From positions 1 through 64,000 of the forward strand of contig JAADGV010000002.1 in assembly GCA_013152205.1 (NCBI GenBank): DNA of 64,000 nucleotides, given 5' to 3'. Both the position numbers and the translations under genes were made by a program. Under the pieces are notes generated by a model, which ran no database searches, was not told the origin of the DNA, and saw only the letters and a list, made by a program, of their open reading frames with translations. This DNA comes from Planctomycetota bacterium (GTDB taxonomy: Bacteria; Planctomycetota; Planctomycetia; Pirellulales; Lacipirellulaceae). Of the stretch, positions 25,143-33,435 are shown piece by piece. Position 1 is the first letter of the stretch, and every line of letters starts with the position of its first letter.

Positions 25143-25745
25143 TTAGGGTGCTTTTCGGAGCTTTGGTTTTTTTACGCCTCTTATGGCCTCGCTGTTGCTG
25201 CTGGGGGTCATGATTCCGTTTGCGCTGGTGAGGTCGGCTGCGGAAATTAGTTCGGCTAACCCGGCGCCGGCTAATTCGGAACCTGAGATGTAGCGTCCTG
25301 GGTTAATCCAGCCTGACATCACTTCGCGCGATACGCCAAAGAGATCGGCTAGCAGGGCGTCCATGTCTTTTTCTAGTTGGCCGAAATGTCGTGCCCACTC
25401 GGCTGCTTCCGAGAGGCCCACATTCTCTTCGCTTTGCCATTTCATGGGATGGAATAACAGAATGCTGTAGGCGGTGACCATCCGACGTTCGCAGGCGGCG
25501 AATGGCCACAGTGCGGCTGAGGAGCATTCGCCGGTCACGATGCCGGTTGCGCGCAGCCCACGCAGACGAATCAGCGTCATCAGCGACATGGCGCAGTAGG
25601 GGCTTCCGCCCGGAGAATCGAAGTAGAGCGTGCATTCGCCGCCGGGCTCTACGTCTAGCAACTGTTGAGTTAGTTCGACTTCGTGTTCGGTAAGATCGCC
25701 AGCGACCGCGATTTCTGGGACTCGTTCTTCTTGTTCTTCATTCAT
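25143..25745 (-). CDS. ClpP-like protease-fold protein
   Basis: The 200 residues follow the ClpP/crotonase-like fold: [39 protein letters not shown] (oxyanion region SPGG), [11 protein letters not shown] with the nucleophile Ser76 (or Ser75) and LLFHPM with His99. In ClpP the acidic member of the triad lies just before a conserved RFMSxxEA motif. The matching place here reads [20 protein letters not shown], without an Asp, so the triad looks incomplete and activity may be altered or lost. It lacks the Clp ATPase neighbour and is not a standard ClpP1/P2. It is probably cytoplasmic. The C-terminal 20 residues are basic and poorly conserved. Confidence 0.75.
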   Translation of the reverse strand: MNEEQEERVPEIAVAGDLTEHEVELTQQLLDVEPGGECTLYFDSPGGSPYCAMSLMTLIRLRGLRATGIVTGECSSAALWPFAACERRMVTAYSILLFHPMKWQSEENVGLSEAAEWARHFGQLEKDMDALLADLFGVSREVMSGWINPGRYISGSELAGAGLAELISAADLTSANGIMTPSSNSEAIRGVKKPKLRKAP

Positions 25746-26328
25746 ATCAGCTTGGTGCCCTTATTTTTTAGCCCGTTTTTTCTTACGCGAACAGTGCCTT
25801 GCGTGTTGTCTCTAGCCTCCATTGTAGAGAGATATTGAAGGTGCCACCAGTTTTTGGTTTGAATTGTTGCCAGAAAACTTGCCGGCATAATCGTTACCAG
25901 CGGACGATTTCGGTGCTACAGCGTAGGGTCAAGTTAACCACAACGGCACAACGGGCACGACGTGAATCTAGCATGGAGCATTCTAATTGCCCCCGGTCAA
26001 TTCAAGTGGAAGACATTTCCTACGGAAACAACCTTTACGGCATTTTGGTAGGTCGCAGCCGGGGAAAACACCTAAAATTCGACCTTCTTTCGTCGTGTTC
26101 GTTGTGTCGTCGTGGTTCAGCTTTGCGCAGTAGCAGCGTCCGGTTTTGGCTCTTGGTGGGAGAGAATTTTTGGAAATATTGCTAGCATGGTCCTTTGGAC
26201 ACGCTATTGGAAGCCCAGGGGGGCCGAGGTTCTGTCTTAGCCGCAAGCGGAAGCTGCGGTTTTTCAGATTCGCTCGCGGCTAGTAGGACTTTCGTAATTT
26301 TTTCGCCTTTTGCCTTTGAGTCTGCCGT
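25746..26328. other. Intergenic region between divergent genes
   Basis: No gene is seen in these 583 bp. It holds a palindromic GCTTCCGC-family repeat (26239-26260). Two divergent promoters should lie here, but I cannot fix their positions. Confidence 0.5.
26239..26260. repeat. GCTTCCGC-family palindrome, copy 1
   Basis: AGCCGCAAGCGGAAGCTGCGG is the reverse-complement form of a REP-like sequence also present at 32299-32358 and 55694-55717. The stem is CCGCA/TGCGG and is followed by TTTTT. Confidence 0.5.
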
Positions 26329-28212
26329 ATGGGATATCCTAGCCTTCAACATTGCGTCGAAGATTTGCAGCGTAATGGCGAGCTGATTCGTATTTCGGAG
26401 CCCGTTGATGCCAACCTCGAAGTGGCGACTATCCACCGTCGCGTGTTTGCTGCGGGTGGGCCGGCATTGTTGTTTACCAATGTTGTCGGCTGCAAGTTTC
26501 CGATGGTCAGCAACCTGTTTGGAACCATGGATCGGGTTCGGCTGATGTTTCGCGATGGCCTGGGAGCAGTTAGGCAACTGGTCGAACTTCGTTCGGAGCC
26601 AAAGAATTTTCTTAAGCGGCCCTGGCGATATCTTGGTACTCCTCGTAGTGCGCTGACCATGCTGCCTGCAAGCGTAAGGCGCGGGCTGGTAACTGCCAAT
26701 CAAACCACGATTAGCGAGTTGCCGCAGCTCAAGAGTTGGCCCCGCGATGGTGGCGCTTTTGTGACTTTGCCGCAAGTCTATAGCGAAGATCCTCGTGAGC
26801 CGAGCCTTCGGCGATCGAATCTTGGCATGTATCGAGTGCAGCTTTCGGGCGGCTCGTACGTGGCCGATCAAGAGATCGGGTTGCATTATCAAATTCACCG
26901 TTCGATTGGTGTGCATCATGCGGCGGCAATTCGCTCGGGAAAACCGTTTCGCGTCAACGTCTTTGTCGGTGGTCCTCCGTCGATGGCGGTTGCGGCGGTG
27001 ATGCCTTTGCCCGAGGGGATGAGCGAGCTGACTTTTGCCGGGGCGCTTGGTCGACGTCGTATTCGGATGATTCGTCGGCCTGGCGAGTTGCCTATCCATG
27101 CGGATACGGATTTCTGCATAAGCGGCGTTGTCGAGCCTGACCGTCTTGCCCCGGAAGGCCCGTTTGGCGATCACCTTGGTTATTACAGTTTGGCTCATCC
27201 TTTTCCGGTGCTGCGGGTTGAGCATGTTTTTCATCGTACTGGCGCTATTTGGCCGTTCACTGTTGTTGGCAGGCCTCCGCAGGAAGACTCGATGCTTGGC
27301 CAGTTGATTCACGAAATCACCGGGCCGCTGATTCCCGAGGTGTTGCCCGGCGTGCATGGTGTTCACGCGGTCGACGCGGCGGGTGTTCACCCCTTGCTGT
27401 TGGCTTTTGGTAGCGAGCGGTATATGCCGTTCCTTGATGTCGATCGTCCGCAAGAGTTGCTTACCCAGGCGAATGCGATTTTGGGGCAAGGGCAACTGTC
27501 GTTGGCCAAGTTTTTGCTTATCGCTGCTAAGCACGATGCTCCGGACCTCGACCTCTATGATGAACGAGCTTTTATTGGCCATGTTCTGGAGCGGGCGGAT
27601 TGGACTCGCGACCTTCATTTTCACACCCACGCGACCGTCGATACGCTCGACTACTCTGGGGCAGGTTTGAATGCCGGTTCAAAGGTTGTTGTTGCTGCGG
27701 TCGGTCGACGACGGTTTGAACTCGCTACGACCATTCCGGCTGACTTGCAGTTGCCTGATGGCTTTCGGAATCCTCGGATTGTTATGCCTGGGATCTTGGC
27801 GATCGAAGGACCGCGTTGCGCGGCTCCTTCGTTTGATCACGATGTTTCGGTTGAAGCGCGCAGTTCTTCGCGCGATGAGGTTGCCAGCCCGATGCGTCGC
27901 TTTGCGGCAAGCTTCGACCGGTCGAGTTCGATTAACAACTTTCGTTGGGTTATAGTGGTCGACGATAGCCAGTTTTTTGCGGAGTCGCTGGGCAATTTTC
28001 TTTGGGCTACTTTTACGCGTACCAATCCGGCCAGCGATCTTTATGGGATCGAATCTTTTGTTGAAGAGAAGCACTGGGGGTGTCGTGGTGCGATTGTCAT
28101 TGATGCTCGCATCAAGCCGCATCATGCGCCGCTGTTGGAAGAAGATCCGGAGATCACTCGCCGGGTTGAGGCTTTGGCAGCCCGGGGTGGGCCTCTTCAT
28201 GGTGTTTATTAG
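26329..28212 (+). CDS. UbiD-family decarboxylase
   Basis: The 627 residues match the UbiD family along their length, with motifs such as GRPPQEDSMLGQLI and HFHTHATVDTLDYSG, and family-typical GPFGDHLGYYS in the middle. UbiD enzymes use prenylated FMN made by UbiX to decarboxylate or carboxylate aromatic or alpha,beta-unsaturated acids. No ubiX is in the window, and no menaquinone or ubiquinone gene is beside it, so the substrate is open. The enzyme is longer than E. coli UbiD (about 500 aa); the extra length lies at the C-terminus (YGIESFVEEKHWGCRG...). It is cytoplasmic. The start is ATG 26329. A 482-codon frame on the other strand is a shadow of this gene. Confidence 0.88.
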   Translation: MGYPSLQHCVEDLQRNGELIRISEPVDANLEVATIHRRVFAAGGPALLFTNVVGCKFPMVSNLFGTMDRVRLMFRDGLGAVRQLVELRSEPKNFLKRPWRYLGTPRSALTMLPASVRRGLVTANQTTISELPQLKSWPRDGGAFVTLPQVYSEDPREPSLRRSNLGMYRVQLSGGSYVADQEIGLHYQIHRSIGVHHAAAIRSGKPFRVNVFVGGPPSMAVAAVMPLPEGMSELTFAGALGRRRIRMIRRPGELPIHADTDFCISGVVEPDRLAPEGPFGDHLGYYSLAHPFPVLRVEHVFHRTGAIWPFTVVGRPPQEDSMLGQLIHEITGPLIPEVLPGVHGVHAVDAAGVHPLLLAFGSERYMPFLDVDRPQELLTQANAILGQGQLSLAKFLLIAAKHDAPDLDLYDERAFIGHVLERADWTRDLHFHTHATVDTLDYSGAGLNAGSKVVVAAVGRRRFELATTIPADLQLPDGFRNPRIVMPGILAIEGPRCAAPSFDHDVSVEARSSSRDEVASPMRRFAASFDRSSSINNFRWVIVVDDSQFFAESLGNFLWATFTRTNPASDLYGIESFVEEKHWGCRGAIVIDARIKPHHAPLLEEDPEITRRVEALAARGGPLHGVY

Positions 28213-28218
28213 TTTATA

Positions 28219-28375
28219 GGAAACCGCTAATCAGCGCTAATAGACGCTAATAAGGAAAGGAGTTGATATCCCAAAACTAGAGCAACTTCCCAAAATGTAC
28301 GATCGTGATTTCCCGAGATGCGTACAGATTATTCTCAACATTAGTGTTTATTAGCGCTGATTTGCGGTTCACTAT
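28219..28375. repeat. Foldback element with AACCGCTAATCAGCGCTAATA arms
   Basis: The left end AACCGCTAATCAGCGCTAAT is mirrored at the right end as ATTAGCGCTGATTTGCGGTT with one mismatch, and the pairing extends imperfectly to about 32 bp. The ~90-bp interior is non-coding. A half-copy lies at 41868-41900. Confidence 0.7.
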
Positions 28376-28425
28376 TTTGAGACTCGTGAACGGTTACATT
28401 AGTTTTGAGAGGTTGTTTTTTTGTA

Positions 28426-28446
28426 TTCCGGCCAGGATGGCCGGGC
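28426..28446. repeat. GGCCAGGATGGCC palindrome, copy 2
   Basis: ATTCCGGCCAGGATGGCCGGG has a 6-bp stem (CCGGCC/GGCCGG) around AGGAT; see copies at 22101 and 37215. Confidence 0.65.
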
Positions 28447-28536
28447 TATGGGGCTTTGGCGATTCACGCTATCTTTGTGGTTGGTACGAGCGACTTTGAC
28501 GACCGTCAGCATCCTTGAGACTTGAAAAATCACGCC

Positions 28537-29922
28537 ATGGCTAGAATTACCTTTCACGGTGCGGCACGAACCGTTACCGGCTCGAAGTATCTTCTTGAGG
28601 CTGACGGCGCTAGCGTGCTGGTGGATTGCGGCATGTTTCAGGGGCTTAAGGAGCTTCGCCTAAAAAACTGGGAGCCAACGCCCTTTGACGCCAAGTCGCT
28701 TGATGCCGTGGTGCTTACCCATGCGCATCTCGACCATACGGGGTTTTTGCCGCGTGTGGTCAAGCAAGGTTTTAGGGGCAAGGTCTACTGCTCGCCGGCG
28801 ACAGCCAAACTTGCCGAGTTGATTTTGCTCGATTCGGCGAAGATTCAAGGGTACGACGCTAAGTACGCCAACAAAAAGGGGTTCTCGAAACACAAGCCGG
28901 CCTTGCCGCTTTACGATAGCCAAGATGTTGAAACGACGGTCAAGCAATTTCGAGAGACGCCGCGTGGCAAGTGGTTTTGCCCAGCAGAGCCAATTTGGAT
29001 GCGCTACCATGATGCGGGGCATCTGCTCGGTTCGAACATGATCGAAGTCGAAATACGCAACCAAGATCCGCCGCTTAGGGTTTTGTTTTCGGGCGATGTT
29101 GGTCGTTACGATGGTCCGCTGTATCACGACCCGTCTGCGCCGCCGGACTGCGATTACCTAATCTGTGAAAGCACGTATGGGAATCGCGATCATCCGGAGG
29201 TCGACTTGCTCGGCACCTTGGCTGAAGTGGTTGGCCGTTCGGTCGAGCGGGGCGGGGTGATGCTCATGGCTTCGTTTGCCATAGGGCGCGCTCAGCAGTT
29301 AATTTACTTGTTGCAAGTCTTGAAAAAAGAAAACCGTATTCCTGACTTGCCAATCTACCTCGACAGCCCGATGTCGTGTAACGCGACGAGTATTTATAAA
29401 GAACATCGCGAAGATCACGATCTTAGCGAAGGCGAACTCGACGACGAGCACCCGATCTTGGCTGGCCCTAGGGTGCATCTTTGTCGTTCGACCGACGAAT
29501 CGAAGGCGCTTAACCGGCTCAAGGGACCGGCCATCATTATTTCGAGCAGTGGGATGATGACCGGGGGGCGTATTGTTCATCATCTGAAAAGACGTCTTCC
29601 TCACGCAGAAAACACGGTTGTCTTGGGTGGTTACATGGCCCGAGGTACGCGGGGACGGCGGATGCAAGAGGGGGCTGAGACCATTCGGATGCACGGGATC
29701 GACGTGCCGGTTCGGGCGGCGGTCGAAATGGTCTCGGGCCTTAGCGGTCACGCCGACCGTAGCGATTTGCTACGCTGGCTACAGCCGATTTCGAACCCGA
29801 AGCAAGTTTTTCTTACGCATGGCGAATCTGATAGTGCGGATGCCCTGGCTGAGGAGCTACGTACCACTCGCAACTGGAAAGTTCGCGTCCCCGATCTTGG
29901 CGAGACTCACGAATTGACCTGA
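28537..29922 (+). CDS. Metallo-beta-lactamase/beta-CASP nuclease (CPSF73-like)
   Basis: From ATG 28537 the product is 461 residues. It carries the MBL metal motifs VVLTHAHLDHTGFLPR (HxHxDH), HDAGHLLGSNMIEV and the Asp in FSGDVGRYDGPL, and the beta-CASP motifs, including ESTYGNRDHP, SSSGMMTGGRIVHHL and SGLSGHADRSDLLRWL. Relatives are RNA endonucleases/5' exonucleases or their bacterial homologues of unclear role. It is cytoplasmic and stands alone. TTG 28522 is an alternative start five codons upstream. Repeat copy C follows the stop by about 30 bp. Confidence 0.88.
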   Translation: MARITFHGAARTVTGSKYLLEADGASVLVDCGMFQGLKELRLKNWEPTPFDAKSLDAVVLTHAHLDHTGFLPRVVKQGFRGKVYCSPATAKLAELILLDSAKIQGYDAKYANKKGFSKHKPALPLYDSQDVETTVKQFRETPRGKWFCPAEPIWMRYHDAGHLLGSNMIEVEIRNQDPPLRVLFSGDVGRYDGPLYHDPSAPPDCDYLICESTYGNRDHPEVDLLGTLAEVVGRSVERGGVMLMASFAIGRAQQLIYLLQVLKKENRIPDLPIYLDSPMSCNATSIYKEHREDHDLSEGELDDEHPILAGPRVHLCRSTDESKALNRLKGPAIIISSSGMMTGGRIVHHLKRRLPHAENTVVLGGYMARGTRGRRMQEGAETIRMHGIDVPVRAAVEMVSGLSGHADRSDLLRWLQPISNPKQVFLTHGESDSADALAEELRTTRNWKVRVPDLGETHELT

Positions 29923-29950
29923 GAACGTCTTGCCTTTTTCTGTTCGCAAG

Positions 29951-30019
29951 CGTGTTCTGCGGGAGGATGTCGTGGCCGACACCGCTAACGAATTTACTTT
30001 GGGATCAAGTGATTCTCGG
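29951..30019. repeat. Gene-end hairpin repeat, copy C
   Basis: CGTGTTCTGCGGGAGGATGT, then CGTGGCCGACACCGCTAACG and GGGATCAAGTGATTCTCGG, is the third copy, near the end of the beta-CASP gene. Confidence 0.75.
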
Positions 30020-30100
30020 AGCGACAAAATGCGCTGAAGGGGTTGTACAATAAAAAACTACCAAGAGAACACGACACATCCATTTAAGGATAGCCAACTG

Positions 30101-31411
30101 ATGAAAAGTGAGACACCAGCTCTCCCAACAAAACGTCCTGCCAGCACAGCTGCGTTTGAGCGAGCGCTGCGGCTAATGCCTGGGGGGGTGAACAGCCCGG
30201 CACGCGCTTTTGGGGCCGTGGGAGGCTCGCCCGTGTTTATTGATCGTGCCGACGGGGCCTATCTCTTCGATCTCGATGGCAATCGCTACCTCGACTACAT
30301 CGGTTCTTGGGGTCCGCAGATTCTTGGGCATCGACCACCGGCTGTGGTAGAAGCCCTGGAACGCGCACTTTCGCGTGGCACCAGTTACGGTGCGCCGACG
30401 GAAGCCGAGAGCGAGCTGGCTGAGCAGATTATCGATGCAGTTGCTTCGATAGAAAAGGTGCGATTGGTGAGTTCTGGCACCGAAGCAACGATGAGCGCCG
30501 TACGATTGGCGAGAGGCTTTACCGGCCGCGATTTGATCATCAAGTTTTCTGGCAACTATCACGGGCACGTTGATAGTTTGCTGGTAGCGGCTGGGAGTTC
30601 TGCGGCGACCCTCGGGGCACCCAGCTCGCCGGGCGTAACCTCGGGGACGACCAAAGACACTCTGGTTCTTGAATACAACGACGTTGCCGAACTTGCACAA
30701 GCATTTTCAGTCCATGGCTCTCAGATCGCAGGCGTAATTTTTGAGCCTGTGGTTGGCAACATGGGGGTAGTCAAACCGAGCGAAGAGTTTTGCCAATCGC
30801 TCCGCCAGCTAACACGCGAACATGGCGCACTGCTAATTTGCGACGAAGTCATGACGGGGTTCCGCGTTGCGTTTGGTGGAGCGCAAAGTCTGTTGGGGCT
30901 TGAACCCGATCTGACGACGCTCGGTAAAATCGTTGGCGGTGGCTTGCCGGTTGGCGCCTATGGCGGGCGGGCTGATGTGATGGATCATATTTTACCCGTT
31001 GGGCAAGTCTTTCAGGCAGGCACCCTAAGCGGCAACCCGCTGGCAACGGCCGCCGGGTGTGCGACGCTCAAACAGTTGAAAGAAACGCCACCCTACGAGC
31101 GTTTAGAAAAGCTTTCAGCACGACTGGAGGCCGGTCTGCGCAAAGCAGCCGAAGCGGCTGGCGTGCCTCACACGCTTGCGCGAGTCGGCAGCATGATGAC
31201 GCTGTTTTTCAATCCCGAACCGATCGTAAGCTGGCGCGAAGCGAGCCAGTGCGACACGGATCGTTTTGCTCGCTACTTTTGTCACTTATTAGATCGTGGC
31301 ATCTACATGCCATGCAGTCAGTACGAAGCGTTATTTGTCTCGGCAGCGCATTGCGAAGACGACATCGACGAAACCATTGCAGCCGCAGGCGAGGCGATGC
31401 AAACGCTGTAA
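30101..31411 (+). CDS. hemL: Glutamate-1-semialdehyde 2,1-aminomutase
   Basis: This PLP enzyme makes 5-aminolevulinate from glutamate-1-semialdehyde in the C5 route of heme synthesis. The 436 residues show the whole family pattern: MPGGVNSPARAFGAVGGSP near the start, the PLP-binding DEVMTGFR and the Schiff-base lysine in LGKIVGGGLPVGAYGG. Start ATG 30101 has AAGGATA upstream. It ends six bases before the convergent tsaB. No other hem gene is close. Confidence 0.95.
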   Translation: MKSETPALPTKRPASTAAFERALRLMPGGVNSPARAFGAVGGSPVFIDRADGAYLFDLDGNRYLDYIGSWGPQILGHRPPAVVEALERALSRGTSYGAPTEAESELAEQIIDAVASIEKVRLVSSGTEATMSAVRLARGFTGRDLIIKFSGNYHGHVDSLLVAAGSSAATLGAPSSPGVTSGTTKDTLVLEYNDVAELAQAFSVHGSQIAGVIFEPVVGNMGVVKPSEEFCQSLRQLTREHGALLICDEVMTGFRVAFGGAQSLLGLEPDLTTLGKIVGGGLPVGAYGGRADVMDHILPVGQVFQAGTLSGNPLATAAGCATLKQLKETPPYERLEKLSARLEAGLRKAAEAAGVPHTLARVGSMMTLFFNPEPIVSWREASQCDTDRFARYFCHLLDRGIYMPCSQYEALFVSAAHCEDDIDETIAAAGEAMQTL

Positions 31412-31417
31412 CTCGCT

Positions 31418-32116
31418 CTAGCAAGATTTAGCAGCATCCGCTTTTTCTTCAGCGGCACTTTGCCGGTAATAGTTTGGGACGAGTTGCAGTGGGTCGTCGG
31501 TTTTACCTTCTTGATGGGTGGCGATGCCCAATCGCCCTACCAATACTGCTTGTGGAGCCCAGGAGGATTCCTCCGCTACGTTGACGCCAGCGGGCAATCG
31601 CTCGGATAGTTTTTTCAGCGGTGGTCCCACAACCGTATCGCCCTCTCGTAATTGCCGCATCCATTGATCAATGCCCACGATCGATACCTCGGGAGCAGAC
31701 ATCGCTGCCACCTGTCCCCCCTCGGCGAAACAGGCAGCAAAAAGTTCCTGACGTTGTGCATCCAAAATGGCCCACAGCCGTTGTTGCGCAGGCGGTATGC
31801 TTGCTGCCATTGCTGACAGGGTCGGTACGCCGATCAATTTTGCGCCGGTGGCGTAGGCCAGTGTCTTAGCAACGGTGACACCAATCCTCAGCCCCGTAAA
31901 CGATCCGGGGCCTGTGGTGACACAAATCAAATCCAGATCGTCCGCTCGCCAATCGCACGCGGCAAGTATTTCGCGCAAAGCTGGCAACAACGATTGGGCG
32001 GAACGCTGATCGCCCGGGAGCGTGGCGGAATGAATAAGGTCTACCCTATCCTTTTGGGCGTTCAGCATCGCCACCGACCCAATCCGCTCGCTAGTTTCAA
32101 GGGCTAAAACACGCAC
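31418..32116 (-). CDS. tsaB: tRNA threonylcarbamoyladenosine biosynthesis protein TsaB
   Basis: The product is a TsaD-like pseudo-enzyme partner needed for t6A37 modification of tRNA. The N-terminus VRVLALETSERIG (ASKHA fold, first beta strand) and the motif TTGPGSFTGLRIGVTVAKTL are diagnostic. GTG 32116 is chosen because the family begins at this strand; the open frame continues 34 codons upstream with unrelated sequence. The 232-residue length is usual. The gene converges on hemL with only six bases between stop codons. Confidence 0.9.
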   Translation of the reverse strand: MRVLALETSERIGSVAMLNAQKDRVDLIHSATLPGDQRSAQSLLPALREILAACDWRADDLDLICVTTGPGSFTGLRIGVTVAKTLAYATGAKLIGVPTLSAMAASIPPAQQRLWAILDAQRQELFAACFAEGGQVAAMSAPEVSIVGIDQWMRQLREGDTVVGPPLKKLSERLPAGVNVAEESSWAPQAVLVGRLGIATHQEGKTDDPLQLVPNYYRQSAAEEKADAAKSC

Positions 32117-32547
32117 GACTAAACCTATAAGTACTCGGGAAGCTACCTCGGAAAACAGCCGTGAACCTACCAAGCTCGGGGTTCGGTTCCTAGGCGTGTT
32201 GCTGTTGTTGTATCCCATTGTTTGGGGGTCGTAGCGAGAAAATTGCTCGTCTAGCAGCCCCCCCGGCTATTTTTGGGGGGAGCCGCTTCTGTTGTGACTG
32301 TAGGCGGAAGCCACGGCTTTTTTAGGGGCGACCGCGGCTTCCGCCTGCGGCTACTACAGAATCAGTGACTTTGCGATCCTCCTGTGCAGAGTCGACGTGT
32401 CCTTGACCCCCCAGTTAAGGCAACTTAAACTGACAGATTGGCATCGGCGGGCGGCAGCTCGCTTCCCGTAGCCTCGACATATTCGGGGCGGTGCCTGCGC
32501 ATCTGCTGCCCACCTTCAGTGCTCAATAGCTACAGGTCAATTTCCCG
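32117..32547. other. Intergenic region with REP-like hairpins
   Basis: It contains C-run/G-run hairpin CCCCCC-N10-GGGGGG (32259-32280) and an inverted pair of GCTTCCGC repeats (32299-32358). The metallophosphoesterase promoter should lie after 32400. No gene is seen. Confidence 0.55.
32299..32358. repeat. GCTTCCGC-family repeats in inverted pair, copies 2 and 3
   Basis: TGTAGGCGGAAGCCACGG and CCGCGGCTTCCGCCTGCGG form an inverted pair, so the DNA can fold into a hairpin. The second unit matches 55694-55717 and, reversed, 26239-26260. Confidence 0.6.
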
Positions 32548-33300
32548 GTGAAACGAGCGATAATCAGCGATATCCATGGCAATCTTGAGGCTCTTAACGG
32601 GGTTCTCGCGCATATTGCTGAACAGAACGTTGACGAGACCTTTTGTCTTGGCGATGTGATCGGTTATGGCCCGAACCCCTGTGAATGCCTCGACTTGATT
32701 ATCGACCAGACGAAGGTCACTTTGCTGGGCAATCACGATCAAGGGGCGATGTTCGATCCCGAAGGATTTAACAGCGGTGCGGAACGGGCAATTTTCTGGA
32801 CTCGCGAACAATTAGAAAACTCGGGGGGTAGCCGAGAGCAAATCGATCGCCGTTGGGACTTTCTCGGCACGGCTGCTCGCTTGCATCGCGACGACCCTTG
32901 GCTATACGTTCATGGCTCGGCGCGCAATCCCGTGAACGAATATGTATTTCCTGAAGATATCTACAACCAAAAGAAGATGGAGAAGCTCTTTGGGCTGATC
33001 ACCAAGGGTTGCTTTCAAGGGCATACGCATGTGCCGGGTGTCTTTTTAGAAAGCGCTGAGTTCATCACCCCCGATCAAACGAACCATGTGTATCACATCC
33101 GTGATGAGAAGTTCATGATCAACGTCGGTTCGGTTGGGCAACCTCGCGATGGCGATTCTCGGTCGTGTTATGTCATCCAGGAAGATGATCAGATAACTTT
33201 CCACCGAGTGGAATACGATATCAACGTGACCGCCGATAAAATCTACCAGACGTCCGACTTGGACAACTTTTTGGGAGACCGCATCAAGGAAGGGCGGTAG
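32548..33300 (+). CDS. Calcineurin-like metallophosphoesterase
   Basis: The 250 residues hold the five metal motifs of the family in order: SDIHGN, GDVIGYGP, LGNHD, a Y-V-H-G segment (LYVHGSARN) and GHTH, followed by the INVGSVGQPRDGD region typical of the YfcE/diadenosine tetraphosphatase-like branch. It hydrolyses phosphodiesters or nucleotides; the substrate cannot be told. It is cytoplasmic. Start GTG 32548 precedes the first strand directly. It is followed by yidC after 135 bp on the same strand. Confidence 0.9.
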   Translation: MKRAIISDIHGNLEALNGVLAHIAEQNVDETFCLGDVIGYGPNPCECLDLIIDQTKVTLLGNHDQGAMFDPEGFNSGAERAIFWTREQLENSGGSREQIDRRWDFLGTAARLHRDDPWLYVHGSARNPVNEYVFPEDIYNQKKMEKLFGLITKGCFQGHTHVPGVFLESAEFITPDQTNHVYHIRDEKFMINVGSVGQPRDGDSRSCYVIQEDDQITFHRVEYDINVTADKIYQTSDLDNFLGDRIKEGR

Positions 33301-33435
33301 CGAATTAGCGATACTGACCACTCTGTGTCACGCGAGCTAGGCCACCTGCACTAGCTATAGCGAATTGCTACCATCACAACTGCCAAACGTCTGCGCTCCC
33401 CGCTTTAAGAATTCAATACCGAAGGATCATCCCAA

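Larger units (their letters stand above)
28213..28536. other. Intergenic region made of repeats
   Basis: Nearly all of it is explained by the foldback at 28219-28375 and the GGCCAGGATGGCC palindrome at 28426-28446. No gene is seen. Confidence 0.6.

Noticed and set aside
26182-27630. 482-codon open frame on the minus strand
   Set aside because: It lies opposite the UbiD-like gene, is Arg/Gln/His-rich with no domain, and is explained by codon bias of the real gene.
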